Part shown: positions 1-7,398 of the stretch, piece after piece
Numbering within the stretch: the stretch's first letter is position 1
Layout of the letters: every line of letters begins with the position of its first letter
Source of the DNA: Chlorobium sp.
GTDB lineage: Bacteria > Bacteroidota > Chlorobiia > Chlorobiales > Chlorobiaceae
Assembly: GCA_028278005.1 (NCBI GenBank)
Contig: JANQFD010000101.1
Coordinates: 1 to 19,909 of the forward strand
DNA length: 19,909 nt
Direction: 5' to 3'
Position numbers and translations under genes: made by a program
The notes under the pieces: generated by a model
Databases searched by the model: none
Seen by the model: the letters and a program-made list of their open reading frames with translations, nothing else
Told to the model about the DNA's origin: nothing

Positions 1-1139
1 AGCCAATACCCCACACCTACGCCTATAAACGTCGCAATAGCATAGCCGAAGGTGCCGCACAGTATGGCGGGCAGAACCAGCGCGTTCCATTTGCGTGAAG
101 CCGCCATTGCAGCAGCGGTTGTCGGGCCGCCCATGTTGGCATTGGACGCGATAATCAGCTCACCAAGATTGAGCCTGAAAAGCTTTCCGGCTACAAGTAG
201 AAAGCAGAGATGCACAAAGAGAATGAGTCCGGCAAAAAGAAAAAGGACCGGTCCGACCTTCAGCACCACAGGAATGTTTGCGCTTGCCCCGATAGCGGCG
301 AAAAAAACCTGCATAAGCAAAACACCTGTCTGCTCGGTTCCTTCAAGCATCTTCATCTGTTCGGGAAACATTGTTGCCACAAGCACCGTGAGCGCAGTGA
401 CGATCAGAATACCGAGCCCCCGCACCGGCAGGAATTCGGCCAGCCGGAAACTCACCGCACAAATTGCAAACGCAAGTGCAAGAGCCCACGAATGAGCTGA
501 AATCCCTGCCTTTTCTGGCAGGACTGCTTTCGCATCTTTTACGGTTTCAAGCGGCTCTTCTTCATACACTACGGGGAAAAACCTGCGAAAGAATGCCAGC
601 GAGGGAAGAGTGAAAAGCACAAGAAAATAAACTGTCATGACAAGGTTATCGGCAGCCACGCCGGCACTGAGCACATCACCGGCATCGAGACCGAGGGATT
701 CTGCTGCAGCCACAAAATTCATCGAACCGCCGACGTAGGTCGCACAGAAAATCCCGGCAAGCTGCCAATCGTGTTCTCCCAGTGGAATCAGATGAAACGC
801 GATAAACGTGCCGAGAACCGTACCCACAGCTCCAAGACCGAACGCGGAGAGCGTCGGGCCGGCCTCACGCAGAATGCGCTTCAGATCAGCCTTGAAAAGC
901 AGGAGAGGAATTGCAAGCGGCACAAGATAACTCCAGACAATATCGTAAGAGGGGGCGCTTCCGGGAATAACGGAAAGATTCGAAAGCAGAAACGTTCCGG
1001 CAATTGCGATGACTGCAGCAGAAAACTTCGAACCTATCCTTGTCTGCTCGGCCCAGAGCCCGAAAGCCGCAACGACAAAAAGCACAGCCCACAGAGCCCA
1101 GTGCTGATCGGACGCGATCACTGTTTGTGCTTCATTCAC
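1..1139 (-). CDS. DUF819-type polytopic membrane protein (C-terminal end cut by window edge)
   Basis: The minus strand is open from about 1139 to the left edge (about 379 codons) with no stop. The product is very hydrophobic, with roughly ten predicted membrane segments. It starts around NEAQTVIASDQHWALWAVLF and contains Gly/Asn-rich stretches such as CATYVGGSMNFVAAAESLGL, VAADNLVMTVYFL and IIASNANMGGPTTAAAMAAS. These paired half-membrane Gly-Gly/Asn motifs recall the DUF819 (YjcL) family of putative membrane transporters, usually about 380-400 residues, so only the last residues should be missing. The substrate is unknown. An in-frame stop lies just upstream of a TTG. GTG codons at 1139 and 1121 are the plausible starts; neither has a Shine-Dalgarno sequence, so the start is uncertain. 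It lies downstream of the secreted-protein gene on the same strand, 196 bases away, so co-transcription is possible but not shown. The family call is from memory of motifs. Confidence 0.75.
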   Translation of the reverse strand, partial: MNEAQTVIASDQHWALWAVLFVVAAFGLWAEQTRIGSKFSAAVIAIAGTFLLSNLSVIPGSAPSYDIVWSYLVPLAIPLLLFKADLKRILREAGPTLSAFGLGAVGTVLGTFIAFHLIPLGEHDWQLAGIFCATYVGGSMNFVAAAESLGLDAGDVLSAGVAADNLVMTVYFLVLFTLPSLAFFRRFFPVVYEEEPLETVKDAKAVLPEKAGISAHSWALALAFAICAVSFRLAEFLPVRGLGILIVTALTVLVATMFPEQMKMLEGTEQTGVLLMQVFFAAIGASANIPVVLKVGPVLFLFAGLILFVHLCFLLVAGKLFRLNLGELIIASNANMGGPTTAAAMAASRKWNALVLPAILCGTFGYAIATFIGVGVGYW

Positions 1140-1335
1140 AGAGCAATGCAACTATAAACTTGACGATTACAATGAGCTACACAGGCCAAGCATCTTCTGC
1201 CCGACGTGTAACGAGCCGCATGAAACGGTTCAAGGAAAATAACTCGCTGATCGGTAAAATACAGCCCTGATTTTTCATATGCCGAAGAATTCCACTGAAA
1301 GCCGGATTCAGGTTCAGCTGAAAATCTGCTCAAAC

Positions 1336-1920
1336 TCAGATGGTAGTAGCGGTGATGGTGTACTGTGCACCTGTGTGGTTGCCTGAGCGTGTGGTGTTCG
1401 AGAAGTCGAGGTCCATATCGATGTTGCCTACGGTAGCGTTCGACATGCCGTTGAGCTTGGTGGTGATCGAAGAACCGCTCTGTGAGCCGTCGCTGACCTT
1501 GACATTCGACATGGTGATTTTCGAATCGCCGTTGCTCATGGTGTCGTGACCTGCAGGAACCGAAACTTCAACCCTTGCATTACCGCTTGTCGAGAATCCT
1601 CTGACTGCCCAGACGTTGTTGAGAGTAACGGTGGTGTTGCCGTCGAGTTCGAGTGAAGCGTTCATCAGGCTGCTTGCATCGAGGCTGTTACCGTTTGCGT
1701 TGCCGTTCCAGTCAGCGTCGACATCATTGGTGCCTTCGTCGATTGCCTGTGCGTTCGGGGTATCGAAGTTCAGGGTGATGGTTGAGAAGTAGTGAAGCAC
1801 GATGAATTCAGGAACTCTGACCGAAACGTTCGTCGAGCCGCTGGTGCTTGCTGCCATTGCCTGTGTTGAGAGGCTGGTGAGGATGGCGACTGCGATGATG
1901 ATGTTTCTGATCTGTGTCAT
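1336..1920 (-). CDS. small secreted Asn/Ser/Thr-rich protein of unknown function
   Basis: This encodes 194 residues. A classical signal peptide is visible: MTQIRN, then a hydrophobic core (residues 7-18), then an AMA cleavage site before residue 24. The mature part of about 171 residues has no cysteine, is rich in Asn, Ser, Thr, Gly and Val, and alternates polar and hydrophobic residues as in a beta-sandwich (for example VSVRVPEFIVLHYF and the C-terminal YTITATTI). The layout faintly recalls secreted beta-sandwich or fimbrial-subunit-like families such as DUF4402, but I do not recognise the family and assign no function. The start is well supported by AGGAGT seven bases upstream, the best ribosome-binding site in the window, which suggests strong expression. 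No intrinsic terminator follows it. It could be a cell-surface or extracellular matrix subunit; that is inference only. Confidence 0.85.
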   Translation of the reverse strand: MTQIRNIIIAVAILTSLSTQAMAASTSGSTNVSVRVPEFIVLHYFSTITLNFDTPNAQAIDEGTNDVDADWNGNANGNSLDASSLMNASLELDGNTTVTLNNVWAVRGFSTSGNARVEVSVPAGHDTMSNGDSKITMSNVKVSDGSQSGSSITTKLNGMSNATVGNIDMDLDFSNTTRSGNHTGAQYTITATTI

Positions 1921-2002
1921 GATGACTCCTGTTAATTATCGTGTTCTACTACAGGAGCATCAACAACCGTGCCAGGGCGGCAGAGCGGGTCAGTCATGAA
2001 CA

Positions 2003-2031
2003 GCTAACGCACATGAATAGTGTACGTTAGC
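2003..2031. repeat. inverted repeat, possible hairpin or operator
   Basis: GCTAACG (2003-2009) and CGTTAGC (2025-2031) are exact reverse complements. A further CAC/GTG pair can form inside with a two-base bulge. There is no T-run on either side, so it is not an intrinsic terminator. It could be a protein-binding site for the divergent promoters or a leader hairpin. Confidence 0.4.
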
Positions 2032-2107
2032 CGGTACTGCAGATGGCTCTGCCGGGGCACGAGGCCGGTTGAGAGGGCCGGCGCACATTGCGCACAAGTA
2101 AAACAGT

Positions 2108-2124
2108 TGTGTCACATGTGCACA
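2108..2124. promoter_or_regulatory. palindrome resembling a CRP/FNR-type operator
   Basis: TGTG, one extra T, CACATGTG, then CACA forms a near-perfect dyad. The outer TGTG/CACA half sites resemble those of CRP/FNR regulators, but they are 9 bases apart rather than the usual 8, so the match is imperfect. It sits about 190 bases upstream of the secreted-protein start and about 215 upstream of glyS. Which gene it would serve is unknown. Confidence 0.25.
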
Positions 2125-2339
2125 CACCGACCGCATGGGCGGGCGCTTTCCAGGCAGATTGCCGCCATAGCGACAGAGCGCTTCGCATCATTTGCAACAT
2201 ATCTATTATCTAGCCGGTTTGTTATATTCACTATCTTACGTACATAACGTTACGGCAGTAACCGTCATAGCTTTGGAGACAGGGGCCTTTAAAGCATGCC
2301 TGAAAGAACAGATATTGAAATCAATCATAGACACGTACC

Positions 2340-3809
2340 ATGAGCAATCCGGATACAGAGCGGGTGCAGAGCGTTGCCCAGTCACCTGAAAAAGTCATGA
2401 ACAAACTTGTCTCGCTCGCAAAAAGAAGAGGCTTTATTTATCCCTCCTCGGAGATCTATGGAGGCTTATCCTCCTGCTTCGACTATGGGCCGCTCGGCAG
2501 CGAGATGAAAAAGAACATAAAAGACCTCTGGTGGACCTCGATGACAAGAAAACACCGGAATATTGTCGGCGTCGATGCGTCGATCATGATGAATCCGACG
2601 GTATGGGAGGCTTCCGGCCACGTGGCAAGTTTCAATGACCCCATGATCGATGACAAGACAACAAAGCGACGCTACCGGGCAGATCATCTGATCGAGAATC
2701 ATATAGAGAAACTTCGACGTGACGGCAGGGAAGAGGATGCACAGAGAGTGAGTACCTACTACGAACGTGCCTCGGAAGCTGATGACCAGAACCGGGCTTT
2801 TTATGATATTATCATTGCCGAGGAGATCAAGGCACCGGATACAGGCTCGTCGGACTGGACGGAAGTAAGGCAGTTCAACCTCATGTTCCAGTGCAACATG
2901 GGTGCACTAGCCGACTCTTCGGGCATTGTTTACCTGAGACCCGAAACCGCACAGGGAATCTTCGTCAATTTTCACAACGTACGCGAGTCCAATCGCATGA
3001 AGGTGCCTTTCGGCATTGCGCAGATCGGCAAGGCTTTCCGCAACGAGATCGTCAAGGGGAACTTCATCTTCAGGATGGTGGAGTTCGAGCAGATGGAAAT
3101 GCAATACTTCATCAAACCCGGAACCCAGACAGAATCCTTTGAAGAGTGGCGCGAAGTACGCTTCAACTGGTACGTTGAAAAACTTGGTATCGACAGGGAA
3201 AAGCTGCACTGGTACCGCCACGACAAGCTCGCCCATTACGCTGACCTGGCCTATGATATCAAGTTCGACTTCCCCTTCGGTATCGAGGAGATCGAGGGCA
3301 TTCATTCGCGAACCGATTTCGACCTGAAACAGCACCAGGAGTATTCGGGCAAGAACATGGAATATATCGACCAGGCGACCAATGAGCGTTATATTCCCTA
3401 TGTAATTGAAACTTCTGCCGGATGCGACCGGCTTTTCCTCGCCCTTCTCTGTGACGCGTATACAGAGGATGTTGTTGACGGCGAACAAAGGGTCATGATG
3501 AAGTTCACCCCAAAAATAGCCCCGGTCAAAGCCGCCGTGCTGCCTCTGATGAAGAAAGGAGAAATGGGAGAAAAAGCAGCCCTGCTCCGTGACGATCTTG
3601 CCGATGATTTTCTGGTCCAGTACGACGATGCAGGATCGATCGGTAAACGCTACCGGCGCCAGGATGAAATAGGAACCCCGTTTTGTTTCACCGTAGATCA
3701 TGATACCCTGCAGGACAATACCGTAACGGTACGTTACCGCGATACAGCTTTACAGAAAAGGGTGGAAATCTCGAAGATAAGGACATTTCTTACCGAGGAG
3801 CTTGCATAA
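2340..3809 (+). CDS. glyS: glycyl-tRNA synthetase, dimeric class II type
   Basis: Charges tRNA-Gly with glycine in the cytosol. The 489 residues fit the alpha2 (eukaryote/Thermus-like) family, not the bacterial alpha2beta2 enzyme. The N-terminal RRGFIYPSSEIYGGLSSCFDYGPLG (29-53) is the family signature. Class II motif 2 includes FRNE (233-236) and motif 3 is VIETSAGCDRLFLALL (355-370). The C-terminal anticodon-binding domain begins near FTPKIAPVKAAVLPL (389-403). In motif 2 the usual R-E-F reads M-V-E-F (246-249), so the Arg typical of relatives is Val. The ATG at 2340 has no Shine-Dalgarno sequence; a second ATG at codon 20 is possible. The bchP-type gene follows after 24 bases with no terminator between them, so the three plus-strand genes probably form one transcription unit. 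Confidence 0.95.
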   Translation: MSNPDTERVQSVAQSPEKVMNKLVSLAKRRGFIYPSSEIYGGLSSCFDYGPLGSEMKKNIKDLWWTSMTRKHRNIVGVDASIMMNPTVWEASGHVASFNDPMIDDKTTKRRYRADHLIENHIEKLRRDGREEDAQRVSTYYERASEADDQNRAFYDIIIAEEIKAPDTGSSDWTEVRQFNLMFQCNMGALADSSGIVYLRPETAQGIFVNFHNVRESNRMKVPFGIAQIGKAFRNEIVKGNFIFRMVEFEQMEMQYFIKPGTQTESFEEWREVRFNWYVEKLGIDREKLHWYRHDKLAHYADLAYDIKFDFPFGIEEIEGIHSRTDFDLKQHQEYSGKNMEYIDQATNERYIPYVIETSAGCDRLFLALLCDAYTEDVVDGEQRVMMKFTPKIAPVKAAVLPLMKKGEMGEKAALLRDDLADDFLVQYDDAGSIGKRYRRQDEIGTPFCFTVDHDTLQDNTVTVRYRDTALQKRVEISKIRTFLTEELA

Positions 3810-3833
3810 TCTTTCAAAGCATTCAATCATATC

Positions 3834-4970
3834 ATGTATGATGTAGCGATCATAGGAGGAGGTCCTTCAGGCGCCGTAGCTGCTTCAGAACTGGCAAAAG
3901 CGGGGATATCAACCGTCCTTATCGAACGAAGCCTGGACAATGTCAAACCGTGCGGCGGCGCCATTCCCCTTGGCCTTATCGAGGAGTTCAAAATACCTGA
4001 CGTTCTTGTCGAGAAAAAACTCTCAAAGATGAGCGTTCGCTCTCCTAGGGGACGAATGATTTTCATGGAAATGCCCAATGGCTATGTGGGAATGGTGAGA
4101 AGGGAGCGTTTCGACAGCTACCTGCGCGATCAGGCCGAACAGCAGGGAGCAGATGTCGTCGAAGCGCTTGTAAAAAGCATTAAGCCTGCAGGAGAGAGCT
4201 ACAGCATTGAGCTGTCGAAAGACCTGCCTGCAATCAAGGCATCATTCATCATCGGGGCCGACGGCGCAAATTCGAAAACTGCTGAAGAGCTCGGTTTTCC
4301 CCCCAATGAGCTGCAGGTAATTGCCATGCAGCAACGATTCCGCTATTGCGAAACCCTGAAGCCATATGAAGATCTGGTTGAGATCTGGTTTGACGGGGAA
4401 GTATCACCGGATTTCTACGGCTGGATATTTCCTAAAACCGACCATATCGCTATCGGAACCGGAACCGAATTCCGTAAACACAATCTCAAGCAGCTACAGC
4501 GGCGTTTCGTCGAGAAGCTGGATATCAGGGAAACGCCCTACCTGGATGAAGCGGCAAAAATACCGATGAAACCGAGAAAAACGTTTACACAGGATAAAGC
4601 CATTCTGGTTGGTGATGCTGCCGGCCTGGTAACTCCCGCAAACGGCGAGGGAATTTTCTTTGCCATGCGTTCAGGAAAGATGGGTGCGCATGCGATGATC
4701 GAGAGAATACATGACAGCAAACCGCTGAAATCCTATGAAAACTCCTTCAGGAAACTGTATTCACCGATATTCTTCGGGTTGCAGGCACTTCAGTCGGTCT
4801 ATTACAAAAGTGACCGTTTGAGAGAAAGCTTCGTAGCGATCTGCCAGGACAGGGATGTGCAACAGATCACCTTTGACTCCTATCTTTACAAGAAAATGGT
4901 ACCCGCACCCTGGAGTGTGCAGATGAAGATTTTCATGAAAAACATCTACCATCTTGTAAAGGGGTACTGA
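3834..4970 (+). CDS. bchP: geranylgeranyl reductase of the BchP/ChlP family
   Basis: A 378-residue flavoprotein that, in this family, reduces three double bonds of the geranylgeranyl group using NADPH to give the phytyl tail of (bacterio)chlorophyll. Visible features are the FAD-binding GGGPSG (8-13), the family signature NVKPCGGAIPLGLIEEF (36-52), GMVRRE (86-91), GADGANS (141-147), SPDFYGWIFPKTDHIAIGTG (191-210), LVGDAAG (258-264) with GEGIFFAMRSGKM, and TFDSYLYKKMVP near the C-terminus. The match to cyanobacterial ChlP runs end to end, with no extra domain. Green sulfur bacteria can carry more than one member of this family, so the true BchP role is probable rather than proven; a paralogue acting on another isoprenoid is the alternative. 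The ATG has no Shine-Dalgarno sequence. The downstream membrane protein starts immediately after its stop codon, which implies translational coupling. Confidence 0.85.
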   Translation: MYDVAIIGGGPSGAVAASELAKAGISTVLIERSLDNVKPCGGAIPLGLIEEFKIPDVLVEKKLSKMSVRSPRGRMIFMEMPNGYVGMVRRERFDSYLRDQAEQQGADVVEALVKSIKPAGESYSIELSKDLPAIKASFIIGADGANSKTAEELGFPPNELQVIAMQQRFRYCETLKPYEDLVEIWFDGEVSPDFYGWIFPKTDHIAIGTGTEFRKHNLKQLQRRFVEKLDIRETPYLDEAAKIPMKPRKTFTQDKAILVGDAAGLVTPANGEGIFFAMRSGKMGAHAMIERIHDSKPLKSYENSFRKLYSPIFFGLQALQSVYYKSDRLRESFVAICQDRDVQQITFDSYLYKKMVPAPWSVQMKIFMKNIYHLVKGY

Positions 4971-5660
4971 ATGCTCCTGTCACTACCGAACTGGCTTATC
5001 CATATCTCCTCTTCTCTTGAATGGGGAATAGCCGCACTCCTCATGTACCGTTACGGGATTATGATAGGCCGTAATGATGTTCGGCGTTTCGGCTTGTTCA
5101 TGATCCCTCACTGGATTGGCAGCTGGTTTGTGTTGGCTTACCATGTAAGCGGCGACGCCATACCGGTTCTGCTCGATCTTTCGGAAACGGTAAACCTTTT
5201 CGGCAGTATTGCCCTGCTTTATGCCTCGCTCGGTATTCTTAAAACCATCAAATCCCGCAATACCACATCAGTAATGGCAGCTGCCGGGCTTTTTCTCATT
5301 TCCGGAAGGCCGCAATCCTACATGGGAGAAGATATTTTTGACCTGATCCTGCAAATCTCCAGTGTAGTTTACCTCAGCTTTCTGGTAACATTGATTTTGA
5401 TAAAGAAACGGGACCCTGAACTTTTATCGGGGCTGACAATTGCCGGTTTCTGGTTTTTGCTGGTATTCATCAGCGTAACCGTATTCTTCATGTACCTTTC
5501 GACAGAAGTCCGCGGCTTTCCGACACTTACACACGACGATCTGTTTCACGGCAGCGCCGAAAGCCTGCTTACGATCAGTAATCTTATGATCATTCTCGGA
5601 ATTCACCGCCAGATGAAAAGGTTCGGCGAAAAGAGCACCGGCCCGACCCCTAAGGGCTGA
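4971..5660 (+). CDS. polytopic membrane protein, DUF2499-like and DUF3593-like halves fused
   Basis: A 229-residue protein with about six predicted membrane segments (near 11-30, 41-58, 70-92, 125-145, 152-177, 195-212). The N-terminal half (LSLPNWLIHISSSLEWGIAA, then HWIGSWFVLAYHVSGD) resembles DUF2499. The C-terminal half (GFWFLLVFISVTVFFMYLS, then LFHGSAESLLTISNLMIILG) resembles DUF3593. From memory, both families are known mainly from cyanobacteria and chloroplast-targeted plant proteins and are usually separate proteins of about 90-150 residues; here they are one polypeptide. Its ATG abuts the TGA of the bchP-type gene with no gap, and AAGGGG inside that gene can act as ribosome-binding site. 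No catalytic residues are apparent. A role with the reductase, for example as its membrane anchor or as an assembly factor for photosynthetic membranes, is inference from context. The stop overlaps the end of the opposing protease gene by 11 bases. Confidence 0.8.
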   Translation: MLLSLPNWLIHISSSLEWGIAALLMYRYGIMIGRNDVRRFGLFMIPHWIGSWFVLAYHVSGDAIPVLLDLSETVNLFGSIALLYASLGILKTIKSRNTTSVMAAAGLFLISGRPQSYMGEDIFDLILQISSVVYLSFLVTLILIKKRDPELLSGLTIAGFWFLLVFISVTVFFMYLSTEVRGFPTLTHDDLFHGSAESLLTISNLMIILGIHRQMKRFGEKSTGPTPKG

Positions 5661-7341
5661 GTGTTTTTCGGTACTTACTCGAATCCTGAAGGATGTCAAG
5701 TGCTTTTTGAACCACCGGATCACGCTCGACCATGATCTTGCGGGCTGCCTCCTCATTGAAATGACGTATGACCTCTTCTTTCAGAACGAGAGCAATTTTT
5801 TCCGACTCCGTCTGCATTTGCTTACCGGCCAGAAGCTTCATTTCGTTTTCAAGGGAATCCACCAGAGCGCTTATCTTTGCTGCATCACCCCCTTGCTGAT
5901 CAGCAAGAGTTTTCCTGACGTTGTCCAGCAGAAGTTCCGGCTCTGTCCTGTACATGAACTTCTCGCTCTCGAGAAACTCCCGAAAATCAGCAAGAAGAGC
6001 AGTTTGGTCAATACCTGCAGGAGGAAGAGAATCATTCGATGCCTTGTATTTATTGGCATAGCGGAAGATCATCCCTTCCTTGCGCAGCGCAGCCTCGTAT
6101 CCGGTTTTGCGCACCTCTTTTATCAGGATATCGGGCAAAATACCTCCCCCGCCGTAAACCTTGCGTCTGTTAAGGGTATAAAATGCTTTCTTGTTTTCCA
6201 GAGCGCCCTTTTCTCCTGTAACCGTACGCACCCCTCCGGTCCAGCCATGCTGCTTTTGAATAAGACGCCCCGACGGAGTATAATATTTGGCCGTAGTCAG
6301 CTTCAAAGTACAATCATAGGGAAGATTGATGACAGACTGTACCAGACCTTTGCCATAGGAACGTTCTCCGATAATCACTCCCCGGTCAAGCTCCTGGATT
6401 GCACCGGCAACGATCTCGGATGCCGAAGCACTGTTATTGTTAATCAGTACAGCAATCGGCAGTCCTCTGACGACCGGGTCACGTTGTGTCTTGTAAAAAA
6501 CTTCGCTTTCACGGTAACGGCCTCTTGTTGAGACAACCCGGCTGCCTTTATCGAGAAAAAGACCGGAAACGTCCACAGCCACATCAAGCAAACCGCCGGG
6601 GTTGTTTCGCAGATCTAGAATAACACCGTTCATCGGCTGATTTCTGATTTTTGAGGCTACTTGCAGCTCGTGAATTGCCTTACCGAGTTCATCTGCGCTT
6701 CGATTACCGAAAGAGTTCATTTCGAAATACCCGATACGCCCGATCAGACCGGCATAACGAATGCTGTTCACCCTTACCTCCTGTCGGGTAAGCGAGAACC
6801 GTATCGTGCTTTTCCGGCCGTAACGCTTTACGGAAAGCGTTACACTGCTGCCGGGAGGACCTTTTATGAGGTTTTTCACTTTTTCCAGTTCCTTTCCCTC
6901 GACGTCCTGCCTTTGCACTTTCACGATCCTGTCACCTACCCGTAATCCGGCTTCAGCGGCAGGAGCACCTTCGATTACCGAAACGACGAAAACATCACCG
7001 GCAATCTCACCGATCCGAATACCCACTCCCGCATACTGCCCCCTGGTAAGCTCACCAAGTTCAACCGATTCCTTTTCATCGAGAAAAACCGTATAGGGAT
7101 CGAGTGTTTCAAGCATACCGTCAATACCGGCATACATGAACTCCGCAACATTTACACTGTCAACATAATTCTCGGAAACATTGCTGTAGACTTCACCGAG
7201 CAGATCGATATTCCTTGCAATAGCAAAATAGTCACTCTCCCTGCTCTCAGCGGGTTTGAATGCGGTTCCTGCAAGGACCAGAAAGAGTACAAAAAACGGT
7301 ACGATACCGCGGAACCTGCTTATATTCGCGTTGTGCGCCAT
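5650..7341 (-). CDS. ctpA: secreted carboxy-terminal processing protease, S41 family
   Basis: A periplasmic serine protease of the CtpA/Prc type. I prefer the ATG at 7341 (563 residues) because it gives a clean signal peptide or anchor (MAHNANISRFR, then GIVPFFVLFLVLAGTAF). An in-frame ATG at 7380 adds 13 residues with no signal logic, although a GGAT lies directly before it. Numbered from the longer form: an N-terminal helical region, PDZ domain about 110-190 (GVGIRIGEIAGDVFVVSVIEGAPAAEAGLRVGD), S41 core with ILDLRNNPGGLL (254-265), SASASE with the probable nucleophile Ser319, and YGKG with the general base Lys344. A C-terminal helical extension of about 180 residues follows, longer than in minimal CtpA proteins. 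It lies just downstream of dapD on the same strand, probably co-transcribed. Its targets cannot be told from the sequence. Confidence 0.93.
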   Translation of the reverse strand: MAHNANISRFRGIVPFFVLFLVLAGTAFKPAESRESDYFAIARNIDLLGEVYSNVSENYVDSVNVAEFMYAGIDGMLETLDPYTVFLDEKESVELGELTRGQYAGVGIRIGEIAGDVFVVSVIEGAPAAEAGLRVGDRIVKVQRQDVEGKELEKVKNLIKGPPGSSVTLSVKRYGRKSTIRFSLTRQEVRVNSIRYAGLIGRIGYFEMNSFGNRSADELGKAIHELQVASKIRNQPMNGVILDLRNNPGGLLDVAVDVSGLFLDKGSRVVSTRGRYRESEVFYKTQRDPVVRGLPIAVLINNNSASASEIVAGAIQELDRGVIIGERSYGKGLVQSVINLPYDCTLKLTTAKYYTPSGRLIQKQHGWTGGVRTVTGEKGALENKKAFYTLNRRKVYGGGGILPDILIKEVRKTGYEAALRKEGMIFRYANKYKASNDSLPPAGIDQTALLADFREFLESEKFMYRTEPELLLDNVRKTLADQQGGDAAKISALVDSLENEMKLLAGKQMQTESEKIALVLKEEVIRHFNEEAARKIMVERDPVVQKALDILQDSSKYRKTLSP

Positions 7342-7398
7342 TGGAACCTGCTCTTTCAAGTATGTACCGAGCAATAACATATCCTTTGACCGCTTCCT

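Larger units (their letters stand above)
1921..2339. other. 419-base gene-free interval with several short dyads, between divergent genes
   Basis: The interval separates the secreted-protein gene (minus) from glyS (plus). Short reading frames here have no family resemblance or usable start signals. Dyads visible: GCTAACG at 2003-2009 with CGTTAGC at 2025-2031; GCCGG at 2064-2068 with CCGGC at 2078-2082; GCGCA/TGCGC around 2081-2093; the palindrome CACATGTG at 2113-2120 flanked by TGTG and CACA; and GTTAC/GTAAC near 2250. It presumably holds promoters for both flanking genes, but I see no convincing -35/-10 pair for glyS. No tRNA or known riboswitch pattern was recognised. Confidence 0.6.

Noticed and set aside
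771..1157. 128-codon plus-strand frame near the left end
   Set aside because: It lies over the DUF819-type membrane protein on the minus strand; its Arg/Lys/Ser-rich translation is typical of a wrong frame.
1935..1963. TTGATG-17-GATAAT promoter-like pair (minus strand) before the secreted-protein gene
   Set aside because: Spacing is ideal, but transcription would begin within the ribosome-binding site about eight bases from ATG, leaving no usable leader. Probably fortuitous or only part of the real promoter.
2020..2247. 75-codon Cys-rich plus-strand frame in the dyad-rich gap
   Set aside because: Cysteines are not in a recognisable pattern, there is no ribosome-binding site, and the composition follows the GC-rich dyads.
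2907..3701. 264-codon open frame on the minus strand opposite glyS
   Set aside because: It is antisense to a clear GlyRS whose motifs run through the whole region; the translation has no recognisable motif and no start signal.
5707..6531. 274-codon open frame on the plus strand within the S41 protease gene
   Set aside because: It mirrors the protease coding frame; composition is atypical and the protease motifs on the other strand are unambiguous.
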